DNA of 64,000 nucleotides, from contig NZ_CP045178.1 of assembly GCF_009296025.1 (NCBI RefSeq), positions 1,364,001-1,428,000 on the forward strand. Reading direction: 5' to 3'. The notes beneath the pieces are model-generated. The model had not been told where the DNA came from, did not search any database, and saw nothing but the letters and a program-made list of their open reading frames with translations. Positions 50,837-59,758 of the stretch are shown here, one piece after another. Source of the DNA: Streptomyces tsukubensis (GTDB taxonomy: Bacteria > Actinomycetota > Actinomycetes > Streptomycetales > Streptomycetaceae). Within the stretch, counting starts at the first letter, position 1. Each line of letters starts with the position of its first letter. The position numbers were made by a program, and so were the translations under genes.

Positions 50837-51775
50837 TCACGTCACGTCGTCGTACCCGTTGACCCGGTCGCGTTCAGAACCGGAAGCCTGGCCGGGGAGG
50901 GCGGGCGGTGAGGAGACCGGTTCCACCGTGTCGACGGTCTCCGGCGTCAGGTCGATGTCGGAGGCCTCGTCGTCGCTGAGTTCACGGTCGGGGTTGGCGC
51001 GGTCCCTGCGGCGGTCGTTGGCCAGCGCGAAGAGGACGGCCATGAAGTAGAGGACGACGATCGGGCCCGCGAGGGCGATCATGCCGACGGGGTCGGTGGT
51101 GGGGGTCGCCACGGCGCCGAAGACGAACACGCCCATGACGACACCGCGCCACCACTTGAGCATCCTGCGGCCGGTCACTATGCCGGTCAGGTTCAACATG
51201 ACGAGCAGCAGCGGTAGCTCGAAGGCGCCGCCGAAGACGAGGACCATCCGGACGCTGAAGTCGAGGACCTTGTCCATCGGCAGGATGTTCGCGGAGCCCT
51301 CGGGGGTGATCCCGAGCAGTACGCGCATGCTTATCGGCATGATCACGTAGGCGAGCCAGGCACCGCCGAGGAAGAGCGGCACGGCGGCCGAGACGAACGC
51401 GTAGGTGTACTTGCGCTCGTGCTTGTGCAGCCCCGGAGCGACGAACGCCCAGAGCTGGTAGAGCCAGATGGGGCTGGAGACGATGATGCCCGCCATCAAG
51501 CTCACCTTGACGGTGGTGGTGAACGGCGAGAGGAGGTCCGTGTAGGCGATGACCGCGCAGGAGCCGCCCGTCTTCGTTCCCAGGCCCGTGGAGCATTTGG
51601 GGACGGGGTCGGAGAGGAACTTCATCAGTTCCTCGCTGTAGAACGCGGCCACGATCGATACGACCACGATCCCCAGCGCGCCCTTCGCGAGCCGGTTGCG
51701 GAGCTCGCGCAGGTGTTCCATGAGAGGCATACGCCCCTCGGGGTCCTGCTCCTTCTTGCGGGCAGACTTCAGCAA
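50837..51775 (-). CDS. tatC: Sec-independent translocase TatC
   Basis: 312 residues with six membrane spans. MPLMEHLRELRNRL and the cytoplasmic/first periplasmic regions (FLSDP, YTDLLSPFTTTVKVSL) are TatC hallmarks. It recognises twin-arginine signals. The start codon appears to be TTG at 51775 with GAGG upstream; the first ATG is 15 codons later but would remove the basic N-terminus. The C-terminal ~60 residues are an acidic, disordered cytoplasmic tail. Confidence 0.95.
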   Translation of the reverse strand: MLKSARKKEQDPEGRMPLMEHLRELRNRLAKGALGIVVVSIVAAFYSEELMKFLSDPVPKCSTGLGTKTGGSCAVIAYTDLLSPFTTTVKVSLMAGIIVSSPIWLYQLWAFVAPGLHKHERKYTYAFVSAAVPLFLGGAWLAYVIMPISMRVLLGITPEGSANILPMDKVLDFSVRMVLVFGGAFELPLLLVMLNLTGIVTGRRMLKWWRGVVMGVFVFGAVATPTTDPVGMIALAGPIVVLYFMAVLFALANDRRRDRANPDRELSDDEASDIDLTPETVDTVEPVSSPPALPGQASGSERDRVNGYDDVT

Positions 51776-51823
51776 CCCACGTCCTCATCTCGTGCGGCAG
51801 GGCCGGCCGACACCGGCCCCGCG

Positions 51824-52105
51824 TCAACGCTTGGTGGTGTCCGAGGGCTCCGAGACGGGGCGGGAGCTGGTCACGTCACCAGGAGATGCCTGAATGGTCC
51901 GCTTCGGGGTCTCATCGGCCGGCGGGTCCGACGGGTCGCTCTCCTTGTTACCGCCCTCGGACTTCATCGCCTTCGCCTCGCTCTTGAGGATGCGGGCCGA
52001 CTTGCCGAGGGACCGGGCCATGTCCGGAAGCTTCTTCGCGCCGAACAGCAGGACGACCACGACGAGGATGAGAATGATCTCGGGGGCGCCGATCTTTCCG
52101 AACAT
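51824..52105 (-). CDS. tatA: Tat translocase pore subunit TatA
   Basis: 93 residues. A membrane helix (8-22, [14 protein letters not shown]) is followed by the [16 protein letters not shown] hinge and amphipathic helix, then a charged tail. It forms the Tat pore with TatC, whose gene starts 48 nt downstream. Confidence 0.96.
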   Translation of the reverse strand: MFGKIGAPEIILILVVVVLLFGAKKLPDMARSLGKSARILKSEAKAMKSEGGNKESDPSDPPADETPKRTIQASPGDVTSSRPVSEPSDTTKR

Positions 52106-52323
52106 AGGCGTTATACCTTCTCACCGAGGCGGCGGGGATGGGGGCTGCCCGATCGATCGGACCGCTGTCCGACAACCGCGCTGGCAGCGATCGTAACGCG
52201 CAGGGGTGAACGCTGGGCAATCCCTGTGCGTACTCCCGTGTTCGCGACCCGCGCCTCGCTCGGGCCGCGCCCGTCAGCGTACCCGGCCGTACCGGTCGAT
52301 CGACAGGCCACAGGTGTTAAAGG

Positions 52324-52393
52324 GTGTCCCCCGCCCGCGAGACCCCCGAGGCGGCGGCGTGCCCCTCGCCCGCGAGACCTCTGAGGTCACAGC
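52324..52393. repeat. 35-bp duplication at the end of a small gene
   Basis: Two units (52324-52358, 52359-52393) sharing CGCCCGCGAGACC, with a partial third (GTGTCCTTCGCC). The outer unit contains the stop of the small membrane-protein gene. Confidence 0.75.
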
Positions 52394-52605
52394 GTGTCCT
52401 TCGCCCCGAGCGGGGTTTCGCCGCCGGTCCTCGCCATGGAGTTCGCCGCCCGCTCCAGGTCGTCCGCGGCGCGGGTGATCCTGAGTGAGGTCTCGGCCAC
52501 CTGGGACCCGAGCCGGCGCACTTCCAGGTAGACGCGGACGGCCAGCACACCGAGGACAGCGAGTCCGCAGAAACCCAGAACGACCGCGAGCATGGACCAG
52601 AACAT
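52387..52605 (-). CDS. Small single-span membrane protein
   Basis: 72 residues: an N-terminal membrane helix (4-24, SMLAVVLGFCGLAVLGVLAV) then an amphipathic helix (VRRLGSQVAETSLRITRAAD). The layout is typical of small actinobacterial membrane proteins conserved between tatA and pafC; the function is unknown. Confidence 0.75.
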   Translation of the reverse strand: MFWSMLAVVLGFCGLAVLGVLAVRVYLEVRRLGSQVAETSLRITRAADDLERAANSMARTGGETPLGAKDTL

Positions 52606-52665
52606 GCACCGAGCCTAGTACCTCGGCACGGGGCCGCGGACGCCCAGCCACCCCGGTCCACGGGG

Positions 52666-52890
52666 TCAGACCGTCGAGTGCAGCCGCAGCGTCCGCACCC
52701 CGCCACCTGTGAGGAGTTCCACGATGCGCTCGCCCGCCGGCTTACGGACGGACATGCCGCACTCCGGGCAGGTGAACGAGTAGAACGTCGTGCGCCTGCT
52801 GGCGCCGATGGCCAGACGCAGCGCGCTCGGCGAGAGTTCGAAGCGCGCGTCGCAGTCGGGACAGGCGGCCTTGAAGGAGACGGGACTCAT
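52666..52890 (-). CDS. Zinc-ribbon protein
   Basis: 74 residues from ATG at 52890 (MSPVSFKAACPDCDARFELS). Two CxxC pairs (CPDC, CPEC) 29 residues apart form a probable zinc ribbon. The rest, RRTTFYSFTC and ERIVELLTGGGVRTLRLHS, matches small conserved proteins of the pafBC region in Streptomyces. GTG at 52911 gives an alternative start; no ribosome-binding site favours either. The role is unknown. Confidence 0.78.
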   Translation of the reverse strand: MSPVSFKAACPDCDARFELSPSALRLAIGASRRTTFYSFTCPECGMSVRKPAGERIVELLTGGGVRTLRLHSTV

Positions 52891-53017
52891 GGACCGCACC
52901 ACTGTGGACACAGCGACACTCCAGACATGTCAGGCATTACAGACACCACGAAGATAAGGCAGACGGCGGGTGAAGTGACGGCGCACACGGCCGCGACCTC
53001 GTACCCGGCCCTCCCGG

Positions 53018-53065
53018 GGGCTGTCACCCGACAGCCTCGCCGGGACTGTCACCCGACGGACTCGT
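53018..53065. repeat. 24-bp duplication across the pafC stop codon
   Basis: Two units (53018-53041, 53042-53065) sharing CTGTCACCCGAC; the inner one carries the pafC stop. Confidence 0.75.
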
Positions 53066-54005
53066 AGGCGGCCAGCGCGCCGCTCGCCGCCTCCCGCGCG
53101 CTCTGCGCCAGTGCCGGCGGCGCGACGATGCGCCCTTCACCGCCGAGCCGCAGCGCCAGCCTGCGCAGCGACGCCGGGTCGGGGGTGCGCAGGGTGATGC
53201 GCAGCCCGCCGTCGGAAAGTTCGTCCGCGCTGTCGTGCGGGTAGTACTCCGCGACCCACCGACCGCCGGGGCCGACCTCGATCACGACCTCGGGATCGTC
53301 CGCGCCCGGTTGCACCAGTCCCTCGGAGAGATCCCGCAGTTCGATCTCGGGCGGGGCCGACGGCTCGTCGAGGATCTTGATCTCGGCCACCCGGTCGAGC
53401 CGGAAGGTCCGCCTGGCCTCGGAGAGGCGGCACCACGCCTCCACATAGGTGTGGCCGACGGCGAAGAGCCTGATCGGGTCGACCTCTCGCTCCGTCAGCT
53501 CGTCACGCGCCGGGGAGTAGTAGCGCAGCCAGAGCCTGCGCCGCTCGGAGATGGCACGGTCCACGTCGGCGAAGACACCGCCCTCCGATTCGAAGGTGAC
53601 AGAGAGCCTGGAACTCGCCCCGGCCGTGTCACCGGCCGCCGCCTCCAGCTTCGCGGTGGCCCGCAGCAGCGCCTGCCGGTCGCTCTCCCGCAGCCCCGGC
53701 AGGGTGCTCACCGCGCGGGCCGCCACCAGCAGCGCCGTCGCCTCGTCGGCGGCGAGCCGCAGCGGGGCCGCGACATCGTCCGGATTGTGCCACCAGATCC
53801 GCTCACCGTCGGTGTCGATGTCGAGGAGGTCACCGCCGCGGAAACTGGTGCCGCAGAGCGGCAGGATGTCGAGGTCGGAGATCAGCTCGTCCTCGGTGAT
53901 ACCGAAGGCGCGCGCGACATCGCCGACCCGCGCCCCCGGCCGCTCGCGGAGGTAGGTCACCAGGGACAGCATGCGCCTGGTCTGGTCGATCGCGTTCGTG
54001 GCCAT
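53049..54005 (-). CDS. pafC: WYL-domain DNA-damage regulator PafC
   Basis: 318 residues. N-terminal HTH (about 5-60, LVTYLRERPGARVGDVARAF), WYL domain (about 150-235, RRRLWLRYYSPARDELTERE, RTFRLDRVAEI) and WCX C-terminal extension. With PafB it activates LexA-independent DNA-damage genes in mycobacteria. Located 18 nt after pafB. Confidence 0.93.
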   Translation of the reverse strand: MATNAIDQTRRMLSLVTYLRERPGARVGDVARAFGITEDELISDLDILPLCGTSFRGGDLLDIDTDGERIWWHNPDDVAAPLRLAADEATALLVAARAVSTLPGLRESDRQALLRATAKLEAAAGDTAGASSRLSVTFESEGGVFADVDRAISERRRLWLRYYSPARDELTEREVDPIRLFAVGHTYVEAWCRLSEARRTFRLDRVAEIKILDEPSAPPEIELRDLSEGLVQPGADDPEVVIEVGPGGRWVAEYYPHDSADELSDGGLRITLRTPDPASLRRLALRLGGEGRIVAPPALAQSAREAASGALAAYESVG

Positions 54006-54023
54006 TCTTGTCCGCTCTTCCCG

Positions 54024-54977
54024 TCAGCCCTTGGCGACCGCGCGTAGCCGCTCCACCACGTCGGCCCGCAGCTCCGCCGGTTCGAGCACGACCACGTCCG
54101 GGCCGAACTCGACGAGCCAGGCGTCGATGCCGTGCCCGTACGGGATCTCCAACTCGTCCCAGCCGTCTTCGAGTTCCCGGACCGAGATGGCCTTGGCCCG
54201 CAAGGGGTACCCGGCACCCGAGCGCAGCCTGATGAAGGCCGAGCGGTCCGCGCTCTCCCCCGCCCAGCTCGCGACCGTCTCACGTACGGTCACCACGTCG
54301 GGCACCTCGGCGGTGAACTTACCCGAGCGGGTGCGCACCTTGCCGGTGATCCTGGAGAGCCTGAACACCCGCTCGGCGCCCCGGTCACGGTCCCAGCCCG
54401 CCAGATACCAGTGGCCGCGCCAGCATTCGAGTGCCCACGGCTCGACCAGCCTGGGGGCCGGACGGGCCGCGGTCGCCTTGCGGTAGTCGAAGACGACGGG
54501 GCGCCGGTCACGGCAGGCGAGCATGAGGGGCTCGAAGGCCACCTCGTGCACGGGGATACGGGGTTCGAGGGCGCTGTGCGCCGCGTAGGGTTCCACGTCC
54601 TCCGGCATCCCGGCGGCGCGCAGTTTCTGGAGCGCCCCGCTGGCGGCGCCGGCCAGCCTGGCCTGCTGCCAGACCTTGGCGGCGAGGCCGAGGGCGGCGG
54701 CCTCCTCGGCGTCGAGGGTGATGGGCGGGAGACGGTTGGAGTCGCGGCGGGCGAGGTAGCCCGTGTCGCCCTCCAGGTTGTCGACGGTCTCGATCACCAG
54801 GCCGAGTTCCCGCAGGTCGTCCTTGTCCCGCTCGAACATCCGGTTGAAGGAGTCGTCCGAGCCGGCCTCCAGATAGGCCTCGATGGATCCACGCAGCTCA
54901 CGCTTGCTGAGCGGCCGCCGCGTCCCCAGCAGACACAGCGCGAGATTCATCAGCCGCTCGGCCTTGGCAATGGCCAT
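54024..54977 (-). CDS. pafB: WYL-domain DNA-damage regulator PafB
   Basis: 317 residues. HTH (about 5-65, AERLMNLALCLLGTRRPLSK), WYL domain (about 140-215, RRPVVFDYRKATAARPAPRL, WYLAGWDRDRGAERVFRLSR) and WCX. Partner of PafC; the two are translated in tandem. The pafA gene named with them lies 3.2 kb further on rather than directly adjacent. Confidence 0.93.
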   Translation of the reverse strand: MAIAKAERLMNLALCLLGTRRPLSKRELRGSIEAYLEAGSDDSFNRMFERDKDDLRELGLVIETVDNLEGDTGYLARRDSNRLPPITLDAEEAAALGLAAKVWQQARLAGAASGALQKLRAAGMPEDVEPYAAHSALEPRIPVHEVAFEPLMLACRDRRPVVFDYRKATAARPAPRLVEPWALECWRGHWYLAGWDRDRGAERVFRLSRITGKVRTRSGKFTAEVPDVVTVRETVASWAGESADRSAFIRLRSGAGYPLRAKAISVRELEDGWDELEIPYGHGIDAWLVEFGPDVVVLEPAELRADVVERLRAVAKG

Positions 54978-55045
54978 CTACGCCCTTCCCCTACGGTTCT
55001 TCCGACCGTCGACCGTACCGCTCCACGAGGCCGGGACAAAGCCGA

Positions 55046-55071
55046 GGGCCCATGCCGGAAGGCATGGGCCC
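55046..55071 (-). terminator. Terminator of the FKBP gene
   Basis: Perfect 11-bp inverted repeat GGGCCCATGCC-GGAA-GGCATGGGCCC between fkbP and pafB. Confidence 0.85.
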
Positions 55072-55181
55072 CACTGCTGACCGGAGACGACCGATCGTGA
55101 CCGGACGGGCCGGTCCACCCGGCCGCCGAATATTCTCCGGCGGCCGCGGAACCGCTCGACCGGGTGACTCTGTCCGGTGAC

Positions 55182-55556
55182 TCAGACGCCCACGAGGTCG
55201 CAGACGAAGATCAGCGTCTCGCCGGGGGCGATACGGCCGCCACCGGCGCCGCGGTCGCCGTAGGCGAGGTGGGCGGGGATGGTGAGCTGACGACGACCGC
55301 CGACCTTCATGCCCTGCACACCCTGGTCCCAGCCGGTGATGACCTGGCTGGCGCCGAGCTGGAAGGCGAGCGGGGCGCCGCGGTTCCAGCTGGCGTCGAA
55401 CTCCTCGCCGGTGGAGAAGGCCACACCCACGTAGTGGACCTGGACATTGTCGCCGACCTTGGCCACCGGGCCGTCGCCCTCCCAGATGTCCTTGATCTCC
55501 AGATCCGCCGGGGCCTCGCCACCGGGGAAGTCGACCTCGGGCTTCTCGATGCTCAC
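55182..55556 (-). CDS. fkbP: FKBP-type peptidyl-prolyl isomerase (cytoplasmic)
   Basis: 124 residues, a single FKBP domain: VHYVGVAFSTGEEFDASWNR, VITGWDQGVQGMKVGGRRQL, IPAHLAYGDRGAGGGRI, LIFVCDLVGV. Pocket residues (Tyr, Asp, Phe, Trp) are present, so it is probably active. 58 nt downstream of a secreted two-domain FKBP; both may share a transcript. Confidence 0.95.
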   Translation of the reverse strand: MSIEKPEVDFPGGEAPADLEIKDIWEGDGPVAKVGDNVQVHYVGVAFSTGEEFDASWNRGAPLAFQLGASQVITGWDQGVQGMKVGGRRQLTIPAHLAYGDRGAGGGRIAPGETLIFVCDLVGV

Positions 55557-55614
55557 GTCAATTGCTCCTGCGTTGTACGAATGGGCAAGACGGACAGTCT
55601 CGCACCTGCGCGAC

Positions 55615-56634
55615 CTACGACGCGGTCAGGATGTCCACAACGAAGACAAGGGTGGAGTTGGCGGGAAGCGCCTCGCCCTGTGCCTTGTCCTTGTAGCCCT
55701 GGGCCGGCGGGATGACCAGCAGGACGCGGTCGCCGACGTGCTTGCCGACGAGCCCCTTGTCCCAGCCCTCGATGACCTGGCCCTTGCCGATCGGGATGGT
55801 CAGCGGCTGGCCGGTCTTCCACGACGAGTCGAAGAGCGTCGCCTTCGCCTTGCCCTCGTTCGCCTTCCAGGCGGCGCCGCTGTACTGCATGGTCACCGTC
55901 TGGCCGGTCTTGATCTCGTCGCCCTTGCCCTTGATGAGGACCTGGTCGGTCAGCTTCTTGGGCGGGTCGTTCTTCGGCACCGCGATGGTGGCGGGCTCTT
56001 CCTTGTCCGCCTTGATCTGCGGCAGCTCCGAGGGGATGGACGCCTGGGTGCCCTCGGCCTTCTTCGGGATCTTCTTGCCGATGTCGATGGCGAAGACCAG
56101 GGTGTCCTTGGCGGTGACGCCGAGCTGCTGGTTGCCCTGCGCGCCGAAGGCCGCGCTCGGCGGCGCGACGACGAGGACGCGGCTGCCCTCCTTCTGGCCC
56201 ACCACGGCCTGGGAGAAGGCGGGGATGATCGCCTTCGACCCGGCGGAGATGACCTGCGGGGCGCCGCCCTCCTGGTACGAACTGCCGACGCTCTTGCCGT
56301 TCTTCCACACCTTGCCGGTGAAGTTGAAGGAGACCAGGTCGTTCTTGTTGACCGTGGGACCCTCGCCCTCGGACTCGGTGTGCACGACGAACTTCCCACT
56401 CGGGTCGGCCTTCGGCACGGTGATCGAAGCCGCCTTGCCCGAGTCGCCCGCGACCTTCGGCATCGGCGAGGCCGAGTCGACCGGCTTGGGCGCGGCCGCC
56501 TGCGTCGGCTGGGCCGAGGGCGAGCTGGACTTGTCGGCCTTGTCAGTCTTGTCCTTGGAGTCATCACCCCCGCAGGCCGTCGCGGTCAGCGCCAGTGCGG
56601 GCACGATGAGCAGGGCAGCGAGTCGGCGTTGCAC
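55615..56634 (-). CDS. FKBP lipoprotein with two isomerase domains
   Basis: 339 residues from GTG at 56634. Lipobox LTATAC (Cys21), a Lys/Ser/Pro-rich linker to about 75, a first FKBP domain (about 85-205, VSFNFTGKVWKNGKSVGSSY) that lacks several pocket aromatics, and a second more canonical domain (about 225-339, VIEGWDKGLVGKHVGDRVLL, IPPAQGYKDKAQGEALPANS). It helps fold exported proteins on the outer membrane face. Confidence 0.92.
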   Translation of the reverse strand: MQRRLAALLIVPALALTATACGGDDSKDKTDKADKSSSPSAQPTQAAAPKPVDSASPMPKVAGDSGKAASITVPKADPSGKFVVHTESEGEGPTVNKNDLVSFNFTGKVWKNGKSVGSSYQEGGAPQVISAGSKAIIPAFSQAVVGQKEGSRVLVVAPPSAAFGAQGNQQLGVTAKDTLVFAIDIGKKIPKKAEGTQASIPSELPQIKADKEEPATIAVPKNDPPKKLTDQVLIKGKGDEIKTGQTVTMQYSGAAWKANEGKAKATLFDSSWKTGQPLTIPIGKGQVIEGWDKGLVGKHVGDRVLLVIPPAQGYKDKAQGEALPANSTLVFVVDILTAS

Positions 56635-56725
56635 AGAGATCCCCAGGATTGGATCGGATACCAGTCCCGTCACTCTAGGCCCTATGGCCCCCGGCACGGC
56701 GTACCGCGTGGGTACCGCGTACGAG

Positions 56726-56754
56726 AGGACCCGGCGCGATCGGCGCCGGGTCCT
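56726..56754 (-). terminator. Terminator of pafA
   Basis: Perfect 12-bp inverted repeat AGGACCCGGCGC / GCGCCGGGTCCT with a 5-nt loop, 87 nt past the pafA stop. Confidence 0.85.
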
Positions 56755-56840
56755 GACGTTTATCGGGATCCGCCCCTTATCAACAGGACGGGGCCCCTCT
56801 TCCGTCGTGGCCGCGTGGTCCTCGGCCACGGCTCACACGG

Positions 56841-58202
56841 TCACATTCCCGCGATCAGCTTTTCGACCCGGTCGTCCACGGAACGGAACGGGTCCTTGCA
56901 CAGCACAGTGCGCTGCGCCTGGTCGTTGAGCTTGAGATGCACCCAGTCGACGGTGAAGTCACGGCGCTGTTCCTGTGCGCGCCTGATGAAGTCCCCGCGC
57001 AACCGCGCGCGAGTGGTCTGCGGAGGCACGGACTTGCCTTCGAAGATCTTCAGGTCATTGCAGATCCGCGCCGCCTGCCCCTTCTTCTCCAGCAGGTAGT
57101 AGAGACCACGACGGCGGTGAATGTCGTGATAGGCGAGATCTATCTGCGCCACCCGAGGATGCGACATGGTCATGTTGTGCTTGGCCCGGTACCGCTCGAT
57201 GAGCTTGTACTTCATGACCCAGTCGATCTCGGTGTCGATGCGGTCGAGATCCTCGGCCTCGATCGCGTCGAGAGTGCGGCCCCACAGTTCGAGGACCTGC
57301 TCGACCGTCCCTGTGCGGATACCCCTGCGCTCGCAGAAGTCGACGGCCTTCTCGTAGTACTCACGCTGCACGTCGAGCGCGGACGCCTCCCGTCCGCTGG
57401 CGAGGCGCACCTTTCGCCGGCCCGTGATGTCGTGGCTGACCTCACGGATGGCCCTGATGGGGTTCTCCAGGGTCAGGTCTCGCATGACGGTGCCCGCCTC
57501 GATCATGCGGAGCACCAGGTCGGTGGCGCCGACCTTGAGCAGCATGGTCGTCTCGGACATGTTCGAGTCACCGACGATGACATGCAGCCGCCGGTAGCGC
57601 TCGGCGTCGGCGTGCGGCTCGTCACGGGTGTTGATGATGGGCCTTGAGCGGGTCGTCGCGGAGCTGACGCCCTCCCAGATGTGTTCGGCCCGCTGACTCA
57701 CGCAGTACACCGCGCCCCGAGGGGTCTGGAGTACCTTGCCCGCCCCGCACAGGAGCTGGCGCGTGACGAGGAAGGGGATGAGGATGTCGGCCAGCCGGGA
57801 GAACTCACCGTGCCGTGCCACGAGGTAGTTCTCGTGACAGCCGTACGAATTGCCCGCGGAGTCGGTGTTGTTCTTGAAGAGATAGACGTCGCCCGCGATT
57901 CCCTCCTCGTGCAGGCGGCGTTCGGCGTCGACGAGCAGCCCTTCGAGGATGCGCTCGCCGGCCTTGTCGTGCGTCACCAGTTCACTGATGTTGTCGCATT
58001 CAGGTGTCGCATATTCCGGATGCGAACCCACGTCGAGGTAGAGACGGGCGCCGTTCCGCAGAAAGACGTTGCTACTGCGGCCCCATGACACAACACGGCG
58101 GAAGAGGTAGCGCGCCACCTCGTCAGGTGACAGACGGCGCTGTCCCCTGAACGTGCACGTGACGCCGTACTCATTCTCCAGCCCGAAAATGCGGCGGTCC
58201 AT
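56841..58202 (-). CDS. pafA: Pup-protein ligase PafA
   Basis: 453 residues. FGLENEYGV (Glu9, metal/ATP site), [17 protein letters not shown] (catalytic Asp), [20 protein letters not shown] and [20 protein letters not shown] are characteristic. It phosphorylates the C-terminal Glu of deamidated Pup and links it to lysines of target proteins. Full length, own terminator, with the MFS gene behind it in the same direction. Confidence 0.97.
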   Translation of the reverse strand: MDRRIFGLENEYGVTCTFRGQRRLSPDEVARYLFRRVVSWGRSSNVFLRNGARLYLDVGSHPEYATPECDNISELVTHDKAGERILEGLLVDAERRLHEEGIAGDVYLFKNNTDSAGNSYGCHENYLVARHGEFSRLADILIPFLVTRQLLCGAGKVLQTPRGAVYCVSQRAEHIWEGVSSATTRSRPIINTRDEPHADAERYRRLHVIVGDSNMSETTMLLKVGATDLVLRMIEAGTVMRDLTLENPIRAIREVSHDITGRRKVRLASGREASALDVQREYYEKAVDFCERRGIRTGTVEQVLELWGRTLDAIEAEDLDRIDTEIDWVMKYKLIERYRAKHNMTMSHPRVAQIDLAYHDIHRRRGLYYLLEKKGQAARICNDLKIFEGKSVPPQTTRARLRGDFIRRAQEQRRDFTVDWVHLKLNDQAQRTVLCKDPFRSVDDRVEKLIAGM

Positions 58203-58330
58203 GTCTGAACATTACGCCTGAAGCCCTGTGCTGAAACCGGGTTCGGGGCCACCGTTTCGATCATTTTCCGATGTGGGGTCCTTCACCGGCCGAAACCCGC
58301 CTGACCACCTCACCCGCGATGGGGAGGAGA

Positions 58331-59650
58331 TCAGCGAGTGGTGTCACGCGGGTTCGCGGGCGAGCCCGAGGACGGAGTGACGGCGGAGTTGTCGCGTCCG
58401 ACGGCGACACCGGTCCCGGAGTCGCGGAGCGCTCCGGCGACCACGCTCTCCACCGCGGCCGGGGCCGCCAGGACGCGGTGGGGCGAGAGAGCCCGTGCGG
58501 TCGCCACCATGACGGCCAGCGCGGCGACCCCGCCGCCGCCCGCCACCGCGAAGCTCGCCGTGGTGCCGCCCCACTCGATCGCCGGCCCCGCGAGACCGGT
58601 ACCGGCCGCGCTGCCCACTCCGAAGGTGGTCACGAGCCAGGAGAACGCCTCCGTGACCGTCCCGCGCGGTGCGTGCCGGTCCACCACGATGAAGGCGCAG
58701 GCGAGGCACGGGGCGAGGAAGAGTCCTGACAGCGCGGAGAGCGCGGACATGGCGGCCACCCCCGGCGTGAGCGTCAGCGGCAGGTAGCCCGCGGCCAGCA
58801 GCCCCACCAGGACGGTCAGCCTGCGCTCCGGCGACCCCGGCCACCGGCGCCCGCCGTAGACCGCGCCGCCGACCAGGGCGCCGAGCCCCAGCGCGGCCAT
58901 CAGCCAGCCGTAGACGGACTCCCTGCCCTGGTCGTCGGAGTAGGCGAGGGCCGCCACGGTGATCGACCCGAGCGCGATACCGATGAAGAGGAACGCCGCG
59001 AGCAGGGCGAGCAGTCCCGGTGAGCGCAGGGCGCCCAGCCAGTGCGCCTCCCTCGGGGCGCTGCGCCAGGAGCGCGAGGGGGGCGAGAGCGTCACGGAGA
59101 GCGCGCCGAGCACCCCTATGGCGTTGATGACGAGGAGCGCCGCGGCGGCCGACCAGAGGGAGACGAGGAGGGTCACCAGGAGGGGGCCCACGGTGAACAT
59201 CACCTCCTGGGCCACCGCGTCCATCGCGTAGGCCACGCGCACCCGGTCGCCGTCCCCGAGCACGCTGGGCCACAGCGCCCGCAGTCCGCCTTCGAGCGGT
59301 GGGGTGAAGAGACCCGCGAGGGCGACCGCGGCGTACGCCATCGGTCTGTCGGCCGTGCCGACGAGAGCGAATCCGGCCATGGCCAGGGCTGAGAGGACGG
59401 CCGCGGGCAGCATCACCTTCGGCTGGCCCCGCAGGTCCACCGCGCGGCCGAGCAGCGGCTGGCCGACGGCGGTCGCGAGCCCGTAGACGGCGGACAGGGC
59501 GCCCGCGAGCGCGTAGCTGCCGCCCTCCGCGCGGGTGAAGAGCGCGATGGCGATGGGGGCCGTGCCGTTCGGCAGCCGCCCCACCAGCGTCCCGACGAGC
59601 AGCCGCGCCGCGTGCCGCGCCCGCAACAGGCCCCCGTATCCCGTGGCCAT
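58331..59650 (-). CDS. MFS transporter
   Basis: 439 residues, about 12 membrane spans. GQPLLGRAVDLRGQPKVML is the MFS loop 2-3 motif. The C-terminal ~45 residues are cytoplasmic. Divergent from a LacI-family gene, which probably represses it. The family assignment (drug or sugar efflux type) is not certain. Confidence 0.85.
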   Translation of the reverse strand: MATGYGGLLRARHAARLLVGTLVGRLPNGTAPIAIALFTRAEGGSYALAGALSAVYGLATAVGQPLLGRAVDLRGQPKVMLPAAVLSALAMAGFALVGTADRPMAYAAVALAGLFTPPLEGGLRALWPSVLGDGDRVRVAYAMDAVAQEVMFTVGPLLVTLLVSLWSAAAALLVINAIGVLGALSVTLSPPSRSWRSAPREAHWLGALRSPGLLALLAAFLFIGIALGSITVAALAYSDDQGRESVYGWLMAALGLGALVGGAVYGGRRWPGSPERRLTVLVGLLAAGYLPLTLTPGVAAMSALSALSGLFLAPCLACAFIVVDRHAPRGTVTEAFSWLVTTFGVGSAAGTGLAGPAIEWGGTTASFAVAGGGGVAALAVMVATARALSPHRVLAAPAAVESVVAGALRDSGTGVAVGRDNSAVTPSSGSPANPRDTTR

Positions 59651-59671
59651 GGAGCGGCCCCCCTCTAGTTT

Positions 59672-59698
59672 TACGTATAACGTCCGGCGCCATACGTA
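59672..59698. promoter_or_regulatory. Candidate LacI operator between MFS and lacI genes
   Basis: TACGTAT (59672-59678) and ATACGTA (59692-59698) form a perfect inverted repeat with arms 20 bp apart, two helical turns, in an AT-rich patch overlapping possible promoters of both genes. Confidence 0.55.
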
Positions 59699-59758
59699 CC
59701 ATGAGCGCTGGTCGGCGGTCCACCTCGTGACCGCGCCATCTGCGCAGCGGAGGAATGT

